From Pseudomonas tritici (GTDB lineage: Bacteria > Pseudomonadota > Gammaproteobacteria > Pseudomonadales > Pseudomonadaceae), in NCBI RefSeq assembly GCF_014268275.3, contig NZ_CP077084.1, forward strand, positions 3,162,001-3,226,000: a stretch of 64,000 bases of DNA. Reading direction: 5' to 3'. A program made the translations under genes and the position numbers. Position 1 is the first letter of the stretch; the number at the start of each line of letters is the position of its first letter. Positions 36,685 to 45,657 of this stretch are shown here, in pieces. The notes beneath the pieces are model-generated. The model saw only the letters and a list, made by a program, of their open reading frames with translations, did not search any database and was not told the origin of the DNA.

Positions 36685-37041
36685 TCAGTCGTTAGGCAAG
36701 TGCAACTGCACTTCCATGGCGTCATGAAGGAGTCTGACGACCTCGATCACGTCGTCGTTTGTCACACGATAGAACACTATATGGCGTGGGCTTTTGACCG
36801 TTCCATGGGTGTGTTTGGCCTGCTGGCGTGAATAAATGAGGTGATAGCTGCGAAGGCCCGGTGCAAGTTCATCGCGGTCGTGGCTGCCAATGCGATAAGG
36901 CGTGTCGGCAAGCGCTTGCAGCGCCGCGAGGATCAGCGCCTGGTAGCGCTGGCGTGCTTGATCGCCGAACTGCGTCTGGGAGAGCCTGAGGATGTCAACA
37001 ATGTCGGCACGAGCCGGGTTGGAGATCCGATACTGCGGCAT
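36685..37041 (-). CDS. parE: ParE-type toxin of a type II toxin-antitoxin pair
   Basis: This is a 118-residue RelE/ParE-superfamily protein (SNPARADIVDILRLSQTQFGDQARQRY at the start; YHLIYSRQQ and HIVFYRVTNDDVIEVVRLLHD at the end). ParE members poison DNA gyrase, RelE members cleave mRNA; the ParD-type partner favours ParE. It starts 2 nt after the antitoxin stop, the usual arrangement. Carried on the mobile block, it may stabilise it. Confidence 0.85.
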   Translation of the reverse strand: MPQYRISNPARADIVDILRLSQTQFGDQARQRYQALILAALQALADTPYRIGSHDRDELAPGLRSYHLIYSRQQAKHTHGTVKSPRHIVFYRVTNDDVIEVVRLLHDAMEVQLHLPND

Positions 37042-37043
37042 AC

Positions 37044-37334
37044 TCAGTGTTTCTCTCTCGCAGGGAGGGTTGCCTCCAGGCTCAAGCTCTCGAGGTAGTG
37101 CTCCAGATCACCCTCGTTCACCTGAGTAAAGCGCCCGTGCTCAAGATCCATGATACCGATCGAGGTCGCCTGACGCAGTGCCTCAATTTTGGCGGTGTCT
37201 TCGGCGACGCGCTGCTCCAATAAACGTAAACCTTCTCGCATCACTTCGCTGGCATTCTGATAACGGCCGGACTGCACCAAGTCATGGATAACCTGGTCCT
37301 GGTGAGGGGTGAGCACAACGTTTCGCGTCGCCAT
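37044..37334 (-). CDS. parD: ParD-type antitoxin
   Basis: This is a 96-residue antitoxin. The N-terminal ribbon-helix-helix MATRNVVLTPHQDQVIHDLVQSGRYQNASEVMREGLRLL is the standard CopG/ParD DNA-binding domain; the acidic C-terminus wraps the toxin. ATG at 37334 has GGAG upstream; the longer frame to 37454 is not needed. A perfect 17-bp palindrome lies 38 nt upstream and is the probable autoregulatory operator. Confidence 0.9.
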   Translation of the reverse strand: MATRNVVLTPHQDQVIHDLVQSGRYQNASEVMREGLRLLEQRVAEDTAKIEALRQATSIGIMDLEHGRFTQVNEGDLEHYLESLSLEATLPAREKH

Positions 37335-37372
37335 AACTAGCTCCAGTTCTATGCAGACAGGTACTTTTGATG

Positions 37373-37389
37373 TTGGCATATTATGCCAA
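37373..37389. promoter_or_regulatory. ParD operator palindrome
   Basis: Perfect palindrome TTGGCATA-T-TATGCCAA, 38 nt upstream of the parD start codon. ParD-type antitoxins repress their own promoters at such sites. Confidence 0.7.
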
Positions 37390-37636
37390 TTTCGCTCAGG
37401 AGAATAGCTTGGGGCCGAAATCCGGCGATCAGGTGACGGCTGACTCGGCGCCAATCAGCAAGGTTCAAAGTCATCCTCACATAATGAAAGCAACCGGCAG
37501 ATTGATTTGAAGATTGATATGCCTGACTGTGCGTGGGAGGAGGCGCGCGATGTGTGCTTCTCGATCCGCCCTGAAATCGATCGGCATGTTCGATGCCCAT
37601 CAATATTTGCGTTTAAAGGCATCAAGAGAGGTTCCA

Positions 37637-38620
37637 ATGCCCTACGAGTTAGAAAATCGCCTAGTGATCGGCGTCGCTTCCAGCGCTGTGTTTGATTTGC
37701 TGGCATCGGACGCAGTGTTTCAGAGTCAGGGGGAGGAGGAATACCGCAAGTTTCAGCAAAACAATCTGCACGTCCCGCTTCCTAAGGGGATAGCGTTCCC
37801 CTTCATCAAGCGTTTACTGTCAGTGAATGACCTGAGCGTCGATCCTACGGATCCGCTCGTCGAGGTGATACTTCTTTCGCGCAATGATCCCGACACTGGG
37901 CTGCGCGTACTGAAGACTATCGAGCACTACGGGCTTGGGATGACAAGGGCGATTTTCATGCAGGGAAAATCTCCTTATGAATATATACCAGCACTGAATA
38001 TCGCTTTATTTTTGTCGGGTGACAAAAAAGACGTGGAAGCGGCTATCAGGGCCGGGTACCCGGCTGGCCAGGTTCTCGATTCAAAATTTGAAGACGACGA
38101 AACTGATAAAACCCTACGCATCGCATTCGACTTTGACGGCGTGCTCGCTGGCGATGAGTCCGAAACAATCATGCAGGCCTCTGGATTGTCTGAATTCCAT
38201 GCGCACGAAGTGAAGAATGTCATGCAGCCCCATAACCCTGGGCCGCTGAAGGAATTCATGGTGCGGATATCCAAAATCCAGTCGGTCGAGGAGAAGCACA
38301 AAAAGCTCAATCCTGAATACGAAAACCGCATACGCGTCTCGATCGTCACAGCCCGCAATGCTCCGTCTCATGAGCGTGCGATGAATACACTCAAGAGTTG
38401 GGGTGTCATGGCCAATGACGCATTCTTCCTAGGCGGCATCGAGAAAGGAAAAATTTTAGGTGTATTGAAACCACACATCTTTTTCGATGACCAATCAGGG
38501 CACCTTAAATCGACTAGCGCAGTTGCTCCATCCGTGCACATTCCTTTCGGCATCACCAACCATGTCGCTACTGTGGATGCGCTAGAGCCTGAAGCGGATC
38601 AGGTCCAGCAGGTGATGTAA
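37637..38620 (+). CDS. Cytosolic 5'-nucleotidase (NT5C1/PF06189 type)
   Basis: This is a 327-residue HAD-fold 5'-nucleotidase related to eukaryotic NT5C1 and to bacterial PF06189 proteins, which dephosphorylate nucleoside monophosphates. Visible marks are IAFDFDGVLAGDESE (HAD motif I, DxD), VSIVTARNAP (motif II with T) and HIFFDDQ (motif IV). ATG at 37637 has a GAGAGG site; the upstream frame to 37514 is not typical. GC is lower than the core. Nucleotide-depleting phosphatases occur in some phage defence systems, but a housekeeping-like role is as likely. Confidence 0.83.
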   Translation: MPYELENRLVIGVASSAVFDLLASDAVFQSQGEEEYRKFQQNNLHVPLPKGIAFPFIKRLLSVNDLSVDPTDPLVEVILLSRNDPDTGLRVLKTIEHYGLGMTRAIFMQGKSPYEYIPALNIALFLSGDKKDVEAAIRAGYPAGQVLDSKFEDDETDKTLRIAFDFDGVLAGDESETIMQASGLSEFHAHEVKNVMQPHNPGPLKEFMVRISKIQSVEEKHKKLNPEYENRIRVSIVTARNAPSHERAMNTLKSWGVMANDAFFLGGIEKGKILGVLKPHIFFDDQSGHLKSTSAVAPSVHIPFGITNHVATVDALEPEADQVQQVM

Positions 38621-38736
38621 CACGGTGGCTTGAGCGCGTAGTACCACAGGAATTCGTATCGGTTCTGTGCTTGAACTGGCCTAATGATCCCGGACACCTC
38701 TTAAGGGCGATATGATTCGCCCAATCAGGAGGTTCC

Positions 38737-38886
38737 ATGCAAGAGCGATAGACCTACACCCGCGAGTTCAAGCAACGTGCTGCAAGCATGGTTCTTGATA
38801 GCTGCTCAGTTCCCGACGTCTGTGCATCTATGGACGTTGGGCCTACGGCTCTGCGCCGCTGGATTGGTCAGGTCCAATCGTTGTGT
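38737..38886 (+). pseudogene. IS3-family transposase OrfA remnant
   Basis: The frame reads MQER, a TAG, then TYTREFKQRAASMVLD ... ASMDVGPTALRRWIGQV, the DNA-binding head of IS3-family OrfA. The stop at codon 5 and the loss of everything after about 45 residues make it a fragment. AGGAGG lies before the ATG, as in live copies. No OrfB is present. The 313-nt gap between 38620 and 38935 is explained by this remnant. Confidence 0.8.
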
Positions 38887-38934
38887 AGATACCTATGCCG
38901 ATCAATGGGCCGATCAATGGGTTAAAACACGTGG

Positions 38935-39300
38935 CTACCAGCCACCGGGAAACCATTGCCGGGCGAGCTGCACCGTTACGCGCAAGGTGTGCTGGCTTTG
39001 TTCGCACGCAAGCGCCTGTTCTTCAGGCGACGCCGGTTTGCTCCACTTTGGCTGGGTTGCCAAGCGCTGTGCATAGCTAGCTTTAAACGCAGGGCTGGCC
39101 TCGCCAGTCAGCCGCATCGCTTTAGCATAGTCCGCCTCGAGATCTTCGGGCAGCGAACCACAGGCCAGTTTGGCTTGCTGATAGCGCACGGCGTACATGA
39201 AGCCATCGGTGGGGGCTTCGTCGTAGGTGTAGCGGGAGGGTTCTGCGGCCATGGCAGTACCGGTGAGGAATAGGGCGATGAGGAGGGGGCGTCCGTGCAT
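38935..39300 (-). CDS. Small periplasmic protein of unknown function
   Basis: This is a 121-residue exported protein: signal peptide MHGRPLLIALFLTGTAMA, then AEPSRYTYDEAPTDG. It has two cysteines in the mature part (LACGSLPED, ALACEQSQ), which may form a disulfide. ATG at 39300 chosen because it gives a normal signal peptide. Not recognised otherwise. It is divergent from the helicase/topoisomerase operon, 185 nt apart. Confidence 0.6.
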   Translation of the reverse strand: MHGRPLLIALFLTGTAMAAEPSRYTYDEAPTDGFMYAVRYQQAKLACGSLPEDLEADYAKAMRLTGEASPAFKASYAQRLATQPKWSKPASPEEQALACEQSQHTLRVTVQLARQWFPGGW

Positions 39301-39485
39301 GGGCGGGGAAAGTCTCGGGTGGTTGACGGTGCGTTTGACCTGAACACGAGTTGTATAGCATTGAACAGGCCACTCGTTAACTATGCGTGCCCGGTTTGAA
39401 TTGCAGCGACCAAGGCAATGGGCCGTCATTGTTGGCCGCTACGAGCCATTCTTCGTATGCCGTTCGGATTTATAGGGTGTAAGAA

Positions 39486-42400
39486 ATGTTTAGGCGTCTC
39501 ATGGACTTGAGCAAGCGGTTGCGCAAGGATTTTGCTGCTGTAGCGGTTTCCAAGGAACAGGTTCTGCACTCGATGGAGGTGGACCCTCAGGCAGGACCCG
39601 TCGGGAGTTTGCCCGTGAATGTGCTGGACTACTGGCACAGAGCGCTGATTGCCGATGACTTGGGTGGCCTGCAAGCCACCGATGTCCGCATCCCGGTGAC
39701 AAATTTCGCGGGGCTGGCCTGGCCCAACTTCAATCTCGGTTTCGGCAAGCGTCGGGCGCTGGCACTGGGCATTCTCACTGAGCGTGCCGCAGAGGCCCGG
39801 CGAAAACAGCAAGCGCAGGCGCTTGAGGCCTCAGAGGACGACGCAGAGGGGGCGCAGGAGGCGGACGAGCCGGATGACGATCCGCGTATTCCCATGGCGC
39901 TGGTGTTCCATCAAACCACCTCATCAAGCGATGAGGTCCAGGTCACGTGGCCCGACCCGGATAAAAAGCCTGCGCCGGGCGCGAAAAAAAAACGCCTCAA
40001 GCCCGACCGGCTGAATATCGCGTTCTGGTTTCCTTTCGACCTGAACGACAAAAACCAAATATGCCTACCACGCGACCCCAACGATTGCCGGCCGCGTGTG
40101 GTCCGCCAATGGCTTGAACCGCAGCCATTGATGGCGGCCAACGACCTGCCGCCGGCCATTGGCCACTTCGATTGCTATCGCGACGAGCTCAAGCTATTTC
40201 TCGCGACGTTGAGCCAAAGCGCCAATTTGAGCGGTTATGTCGACGCCTGTTTTGCCTTGTTCGCCCGCGTTCAAGCGGATGGGGTTGAGACGGGAATGGC
40301 CCCGATCACGGGGCAATGGGTTGCGGTGCCGCGACAGCCTGGCTATGCAACACGTGCGCTCGCCAACGTGTATGAAGCGATCCCCAATGCGCCGTCCATC
40401 GGCGCACTGGAGCAGCTCATAGGCGCCGGACGACACCGTTCGGCTGTCCAGGCAGGCGGCATGGCAGCGCCGCAGGTGACGATCCGGCACGTGGCCATGG
40501 TCGATAAGGCCACACACCTCGACAAGCCAGACGTCAATCGCGGCGCAGACCCCTTGAACGAATCGCAGCGCCGCGCATTGCACGCCCTCGGCCGGTTGGG
40601 TGAGCAGGTCGGGGTGGTTGCGGTCAGTGGGCCGCCGGGCACCGGGAAGACGGCCATGCTGCGTGCGATGATCGCCAACCAATGGGTGTTGGCGGCTTAC
40701 GATAACCGCGAACATTGCCCCGTCACGTTTGTGTGCGGGGCGACCAACCAGAGTGTCGAGAATGTGATGGGCACGTTCAATGGTGCCGTAGGCAGGAAGC
40801 ATGCCCTGGCACGTCGTTGGTTGGACCCTACGGGCAAGCCACTATTGGGTTTCACCGCCAGCGCACCGTCCAAGGCCAAGGGAAAAACCCATCGCAGCAA
40901 GTTCACCACGCTTGAGATCCGGCAAAAGCAGTTGCGCATCTTGGGCGTCGGGTCCTCCAGCCTCAAGCAATCGAACGAAGACGGTGTTGCGGCAGCCCTT
41001 GCTTTGGCGCGGCACTTTGAAGATGCCTTCCGCGAGCTGCCAGAGTTGTTCAATGCTTTGTTTAGCGTTGAGCAGAAACATCAGGTCAGTGATGCCACGC
41101 GTTTTATCTATCTCATGCAGAAGAGTGCTTCGACAACGCCTACGGCGTCGACCCTCTGCGAGCACTTGAATACGCTGAGCCAGGTATTGCGCAGTGGGTT
41201 GGCCTCAGCAATCGAGCGCCAGGCTGACATCGACGCGTTGATCGAGCCCGGTGAACTGGCTGCGCGCTTTCCCAGTGAGGCATGGGCATCTTCCTGGGCC
41301 ATCGACATCCTCGCGGATTTGCGTGTGGCCGCAACCCCCGAGGCGCGCCAGGCGCAGCAGCAGAAATTGCTGGACGTGGTGTGGCGGCCGATTATTTTCC
41401 AGTTGGCCGCGCGTTACTGGGAGACGCGTTGGCTGGCCAGTGTGATCGCAACCCCCGAGCCTGGCAGCCGAAAGAACGCACTCAGGCACGCAGCCATGCT
41501 GTTTCCGTGCATTGTCGCCACCTTGCATAGCGCCCCACGGTTACTGGGAGAGGGCCGTAGGCCGCTGTTCGCGTTCCTGGATTTGCTGATTATCGATGAG
41601 GCGGGGCAAGCTGCGCCGGAGCTGGGTGTGCCGGTGCTTAGCCTGGCTAAAAAAGCCGTGGTGGTCGGCGATATGAAGCAGCTCTCCCCCGTGTCTTCGG
41701 TAACACCCGAGGTCGACGCGCGCCAGGTGCAGGACCGTTGGGCCGATCCGTCGTCTTTGGGCGCCTTGCTCGTGCGTGGCGCGGACTCCGCCACGGGTTC
41801 AATCATGAAGCTTGCCGGAACCGGGGCATCGTTTGCCGAGGCCATGCCGGACGGACGGCTACGGGACGGACTGCTCCTGCGGGAGCACTACCGTTGTGCA
41901 GAGTCGATCATCAATGTGTGTATCGATTTGCTGTACCACGATCACGACCGTGATGCCGAGGGCGGGTTGCTCAGCAAAGAGTTGGAACCCAAAGTGCCCA
42001 ACCCGCTGGCAGGGCTGTTCGCGGATGCCGAGTTGCCCTTGCTCGAGGGCGAAGCTGAAATGCAGTTGCGCAAACGCATGAAGGCAACGTTCCCGCTACC
42101 GCCGCTCGGGTTCTATCAGACCGGTGGCCCGAACGATGAGCCCTGCAAAGGCGACTCATGGTCCAACCCTGGAGAAGCCAAGGCCATCGTGGACTGGCTT
42201 AAAGAGCACGGACCGCGTCTGGCGAAGTGGGTCGCCAGGGTCGAAGGCCACCCGGAGCAGCCGATAGGGTTGGAAAAACTTGTCGCGGTCGTCACGCCCT
42301 TTCGAGGCCAGGTCGAAGCGATAAAGCGTCGGGTGCGCGAAGAACTCGACCCTGATGACGCTGACCTGAGTGAGCGTTTGACCATCGGCACGGTTCATAC

Positions 42401-44642
42401 CCTTCAAGGGGCGGAGAAACCTGTGGTGTTGTTCAGTGCCGTGAATCGGGAAAGCCGCGCCAGCCGTCGAACCGATACCAATCATCGTGAGCGGGTGTTT
42501 ATCGATCGTGACGATGGGCGCCTGCTCAACGTAGCGATCAGTCGTGCGCAGAAAAGCTTCATTATGTTTGGCCATTCCGATCTGTTTTTTTCCCAGCAGG
42601 CGATGGACCCGAACAACGATTTGCCTTCGGCTGTGGTAGGACGATGCTTGGCCGGTGTGCGTGAGCCAGAGCATGAGCGGCTCACCTGCGCCCCGCGGGT
42701 GCCAGCGTGCAAGCTCGGTCCCGCCACGCTGATGGTTGTCGAATCCTTGCACAAGGCGAAAATCATTCAAGAACTGGTACCTGGCGGTACTCAGGTGTTC
42801 GGCTGTGGCGGTCATATTCGTGACCTCCCAGGCCCCGGTGCGATCAGTTGGCGTGATGGGTTCAAACCGCACTGGCAATTGAGCGAGCGCGAAGGCAGTG
42901 ACCTGGCGGCGTCCCTACGCAATACCGGCAGCCGTTTACTGCAATGCACTGAGCTGGTGTTGGGGACGGACGATGATGCCCAAGGCGAAGCTATCGCCTG
43001 GCACATGATCCAGGTACTCAAGGAAGCACCGTGGTTCATGCATATCCAGAGGGTGCGTCGGGTAAGGTTTCATGCATTGACCACCCTCGAAATGGCCCGA
43101 TCATTTGAGGAGGGTCGGTGTGTACAGGTCGAGGGCGCTACCGCCGACGAGCGAGCTGGCAGCGCTTGCCGGGCCTTGAATATGGGCTTGGCATATGGAG
43201 CCATTGCCCAGCGGGTGCTGGACAACCTCATCGGCTCGGTCTACATGCGTCACGGTATTGTCGGGGGCGGACGGGTCAAGGGGCCCTTGCTCAGGGTACT
43301 GGCGGGCCATGGTGACTCCCCGGGGTTACCCGGTAAACGGTTGGGTGTCGCGATAAGCCTGAAAGTGAACGATACCCTCGTGCCGGCTCGCTTGATGGTG
43401 CGGCGCGGCAGCGAAGCCTGGCGCGCGTGGGGCAGTGACCGCACAGAGAGCGTTCACACCTTGATCGACCAACTGAGCGACGCGGTGGTTTCACCGACAC
43501 CTTGCCTGCTCGAGCATGAGGACTTGCTGCTGGCACCTGCTCAAAGCCTGGGCACTAACCTGGTCCTGCAAGAGGCGTTCAGGCGATTTGGCTGGATGCC
43601 GTCGAGCACCATGAGCACGTTGCAAAAACTGTATGAGATGCGCGAGGGGCAGGACGAGCCCGAGTCAGCACCGAACGACAATGGTTGGGCTGCATTGGAT
43701 GCGCAGGGGCGCCTGTTCCTGACCGAGTCCGGACGGCGCCAGGCAGATAAGGTGCTGAACAACCCTTGGCTGAACACAATCAGCGCCAATGCGTTGTTGA
43801 TGGCCTTCGACGATGCGCTGACTCACCTGTCCCAATTGCCGGATGCAGGGGAGGCGGACTACCTTGCGTTCGTGCACACCTGGGCGGCGCAGTTTGATGA
43901 TCAGTGCGGCGCGCAGCCGGTTGCGGGCCCCCATGCACCAACGGTCGATGCGCAAGGCGCTGAGGTCGCGCTGTTTTCCCTGCAGCCCGCCGTCGAGCTG
44001 AATACGTGGGGCGCGCCTGCCGGTTCGCCTTCACCCGCTGAGGCCGAGCAGCACGACGATGATCCCGCGCCTGGTGCGCAAACCCACCCGGTTTCGGACG
44101 GCGGCCGCAGCGGTGCCCACGGAGCACTGGTGCCTCTGGACATCAGCCTGGAGGCCGACAACCCCAAGATGGCCGCGCTTACCCCGAGGCAGCGGCAACT
44201 TTACGACCTGATCTCCAAACTGATGTTGGCCTCTTCCCTGCGAGATGGACAGTTTCAGACTGTACGCCGGATTTACACCCTGACGTGGCCGGGTAAACCG
44301 GCTGTCCGGCAGGTTGAAATTGGTGTCGAGGTGATAACAGGCAAGCCGGGCAGCTACCCAGGCTGGTTTACGCTGGACCCCGATGGCCTGCACCAGCACA
44401 CGCGCAATTGGGCGTCGGCAGAGATGGAGGCAGTGCTCGATGAGCAAAGCCCTCGCTTGCAAGTGATAGTGCAAGACCACGGCATACGCACCCGCTCGCT
44501 GCTTGAGCCGACAGTCGATCATTTATTGGCGTGGATGCAAGCGCGTGGACACGGTAGGCCCTCGACATTCGGCAAGCACATCGATGATCTCGTACGTGGC
44601 AATACGTCGAACGCGCGCGCGGAGGGCACTGCCGATGAATAG
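39486..44642 (+). CDS. SF1 (Upf1-like) helicase fused to type IA topoisomerase TOPRIM and gate segments
   Basis: This is a 1718-residue protein. Residues about 360-1060 form a Upf1-like AAA_11/AAA_12 helicase: Walker A GPPGTGKT at 382-389, Walker B/II IIDEAGQ at 702-708, REHYRC, TVHTLQGAE at 969-977, and NVAISRA at 1015-1021. Residues about 1080-1700 match topoisomerase IA pieces: TOPRIM with VVESLHKAK (E1086) and GHIRDLPG, then LGTDDDAQGEAIAW (D1162, D1164; the usual third acid is Q1166), GGGRVKGPLL at about 1260, TLQKLYE to 1384, LTESG at 1412, LYDLI at 1572 and GRPSTFG at 1690-1696. The catalytic Y-x-R-(T/S)-D motif is missing; it is in the next gene. Topoisomerase blocks are not in the canonical order. 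The first 350 residues are unassigned. An alternative start is ATG 39501. Confidence 0.85.
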   Translation: MFRRLMDLSKRLRKDFAAVAVSKEQVLHSMEVDPQAGPVGSLPVNVLDYWHRALIADDLGGLQATDVRIPVTNFAGLAWPNFNLGFGKRRALALGILTERAAEARRKQQAQALEASEDDAEGAQEADEPDDDPRIPMALVFHQTTSSSDEVQVTWPDPDKKPAPGAKKKRLKPDRLNIAFWFPFDLNDKNQICLPRDPNDCRPRVVRQWLEPQPLMAANDLPPAIGHFDCYRDELKLFLATLSQSANLSGYVDACFALFARVQADGVETGMAPITGQWVAVPRQPGYATRALANVYEAIPNAPSIGALEQLIGAGRHRSAVQAGGMAAPQVTIRHVAMVDKATHLDKPDVNRGADPLNESQRRALHALGRLGEQVGVVAVSGPPGTGKTAMLRAMIANQWVLAAYDNREHCPVTFVCGATNQSVENVMGTFNGAVGRKHALARRWLDPTGKPLLGFTASAPSKAKGKTHRSKFTTLEIRQKQLRILGVGSSSLKQSNEDGVAAALALARHFEDAFRELPELFNALFSVEQKHQVSDATRFIYLMQKSASTTPTASTLCEHLNTLSQVLRSGLASAIERQADIDALIEPGELAARFPSEAWASSWAIDILADLRVAATPEARQAQQQKLLDVVWRPIIFQLAARYWETRWLASVIATPEPGSRKNALRHAAMLFPCIVATLHSAPRLLGEGRRPLFAFLDLLIIDEAGQAAPELGVPVLSLAKKAVVVGDMKQLSPVSSVTPEVDARQVQDRWADPSSLGALLVRGADSATGSIMKLAGTGASFAEAMPDGRLRDGLLLREHYRCAESIINVCIDLLYHDHDRDAEGGLLSKELEPKVPNPLAGLFADAELPLLEGEAEMQLRKRMKATFPLPPLGFYQTGGPNDEPCKGDSWSNPGEAKAIVDWLKEHGPRLAKWVARVEGHPEQPIGLEKLVAVVTPFRGQVEAIKRRVREELDPDDADLSERLTIGTVHTLQGAEKPVVLFSAVNRESRASRRTDTNHRERVFIDRDDGRLLNVAISRAQKSFIMFGHSDLFFSQQAMDPNNDLPSAVVGRCLAGVREPEHERLTCAPRVPACKLGPATLMVVESLHKAKIIQELVPGGTQVFGCGGHIRDLPGPGAISWRDGFKPHWQLSEREGSDLAASLRNTGSRLLQCTELVLGTDDDAQGEAIAWHMIQVLKEAPWFMHIQRVRRVRFHALTTLEMARSFEEGRCVQVEGATADERAGSACRALNMGLAYGAIAQRVLDNLIGSVYMRHGIVGGGRVKGPLLRVLAGHGDSPGLPGKRLGVAISLKVNDTLVPARLMVRRGSEAWRAWGSDRTESVHTLIDQLSDAVVSPTPCLLEHEDLLLAPAQSLGTNLVLQEAFRRFGWMPSSTMSTLQKLYEMREGQDEPESAPNDNGWAALDAQGRLFLTESGRRQADKVLNNPWLNTISANALLMAFDDALTHLSQLPDAGEADYLAFVHTWAAQFDDQCGAQPVAGPHAPTVDAQGAEVALFSLQPAVELNTWGAPAGSPSPAEAEQHDDDPAPGAQTHPVSDGGRSGAHGALVPLDISLEADNPKMAALTPRQRQLYDLISKLMLASSLRDGQFQTVRRIYTLTWPGKPAVRQVEIGVEVITGKPGSYPGWFTLDPDGLHQHTRNWASAEMEAVLDEQSPRLQVIVQDHGIRTRSLLEPTVDHLLAWMQARGHGRPSTFGKHIDDLVRGNTSNARAEGTADE

Positions 44643-45657
44643 CAGTTTTGCCGCCATGACCCTGATGCGAAACGCCTATGAGGCCGCATTGCGCGACCCC
44701 TCGGACGCAGTTGCCCAGGCAGCGTTCGTCGCTGCGCACCAAGCGCAACAGCACACGTTCGTTGATTCATTCGACGTCGCGGGCATTACCTACCCGCGTA
44801 CTGATGGGCACACACTGAGTGAGCGTGAAGCGCGCGAGGTGATTTCCAGAATCCTGTCCAACCCGGCGTACAGCGTATCGGACCTGCGGCCCAGCGTCAT
44901 TGAAGCGGCCTACCCGCTACAGGCAGACGTGCTGCGTGTGGAAATCGAAGCCACGGTCGCGCGGGCCAATAAAATCAATGGGCTCGACTGGCGAACCGAC
45001 GCGCTCGATGCCAGCACCAAGCAAGCGATGCGTGAACTGCTACGCATGCCCACCTTGGCGGGCGGCTACAAAATCATTTCCCAGGTCAAGTCCGCGGCCA
45101 ACGCCCAGGTGTTGAATATCTACCGTGGCTACGATGCCGATCACTTGATCCCCGACAAGGCACTGCGAGGGTCACTGCACAGGGGGCAGTCTTTCAGCCT
45201 TGACCAGAGCTACGCGACGTTTATGCAGGATTCACAGAACAGAGGATCGCAGCATAAATTTGTGACGGACGCCCAGAAACACACACGCAAACGGCTGCGC
45301 GGCAATCCGACACTGCTCGCGAAAAACCCAACGACTGGCGAGTACCTGGAGCATGTGCTTGAGTGGATGACCCATGTCTATACCACCGCGGATCTGGGTG
45401 TGGATGTGGCCGTCAGGAACAGTGGCCTTGCCAACTCGGATGAATTCAAACGTTTCAACGTCAAAGGTTTTGCCTTGGCGCAGGCAGGGTTCATGACGTG
45501 GAATGAACGCAAAAGTGTCGGCCGCGCTGTCGCCATGGTGCTCCTGATTGAGGCGCGAGAGTTCTACACGGCGGTCGGCTGGCCCATGGACAGGGAGTTG
45601 CCTTTGTTCTACGACGTACCTTCTACAGTGACCCAACAACCGGTGCCTGTGACATGA
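44635..45657 (+). CDS. Protein carrying the type IA topoisomerase active-site motif ITYPRTD
   Basis: This is a 340-residue protein. Residues 50-65 read GITYPRTDGHTLSERE, matching the type IA active-site motif (ITYPRSDS or ITYMRTDS in TopB and TopA), with Y53 as the predicted DNA-linking tyrosine and R55 as its partner. The rest, including SQVKSAANAQVLNIYRGYDAD and GFALAQAGFMTWNERKSVGRAVAM, is not recognised. The start overlaps the 39486 gene by 8 nt (GGAGGG site), so the proteins are made in step. The large protein has TOPRIM but no such tyrosine, so this one may complete a split topoisomerase. That pairing is inference from motif and context. Confidence 0.78.
   Translation: MNSSFAAMTLMRNAYEAALRDPSDAVAQAAFVAAHQAQQHTFVDSFDVAGITYPRTDGHTLSEREAREVISRILSNPAYSVSDLRPSVIEAAYPLQADVLRVEIEATVARANKINGLDWRTDALDASTKQAMRELLRMPTLAGGYKIISQVKSAANAQVLNIYRGYDADHLIPDKALRGSLHRGQSFSLDQSYATFMQDSQNRGSQHKFVTDAQKHTRKRLRGNPTLLAKNPTTGEYLEHVLEWMTHVYTTADLGVDVAVRNSGLANSDEFKRFNVKGFALAQAGFMTWNERKSVGRAVAMVLLIEAREFYTAVGWPMDRELPLFYDVPSTVTQQPVPVT

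Noticed and set aside
39486..44642. Reading the large protein as an ordinary topoisomerase I or III
   Set aside because: It has a long SF1 helicase in front, lacks the active-site tyrosine motif and has blocks out of the usual order.
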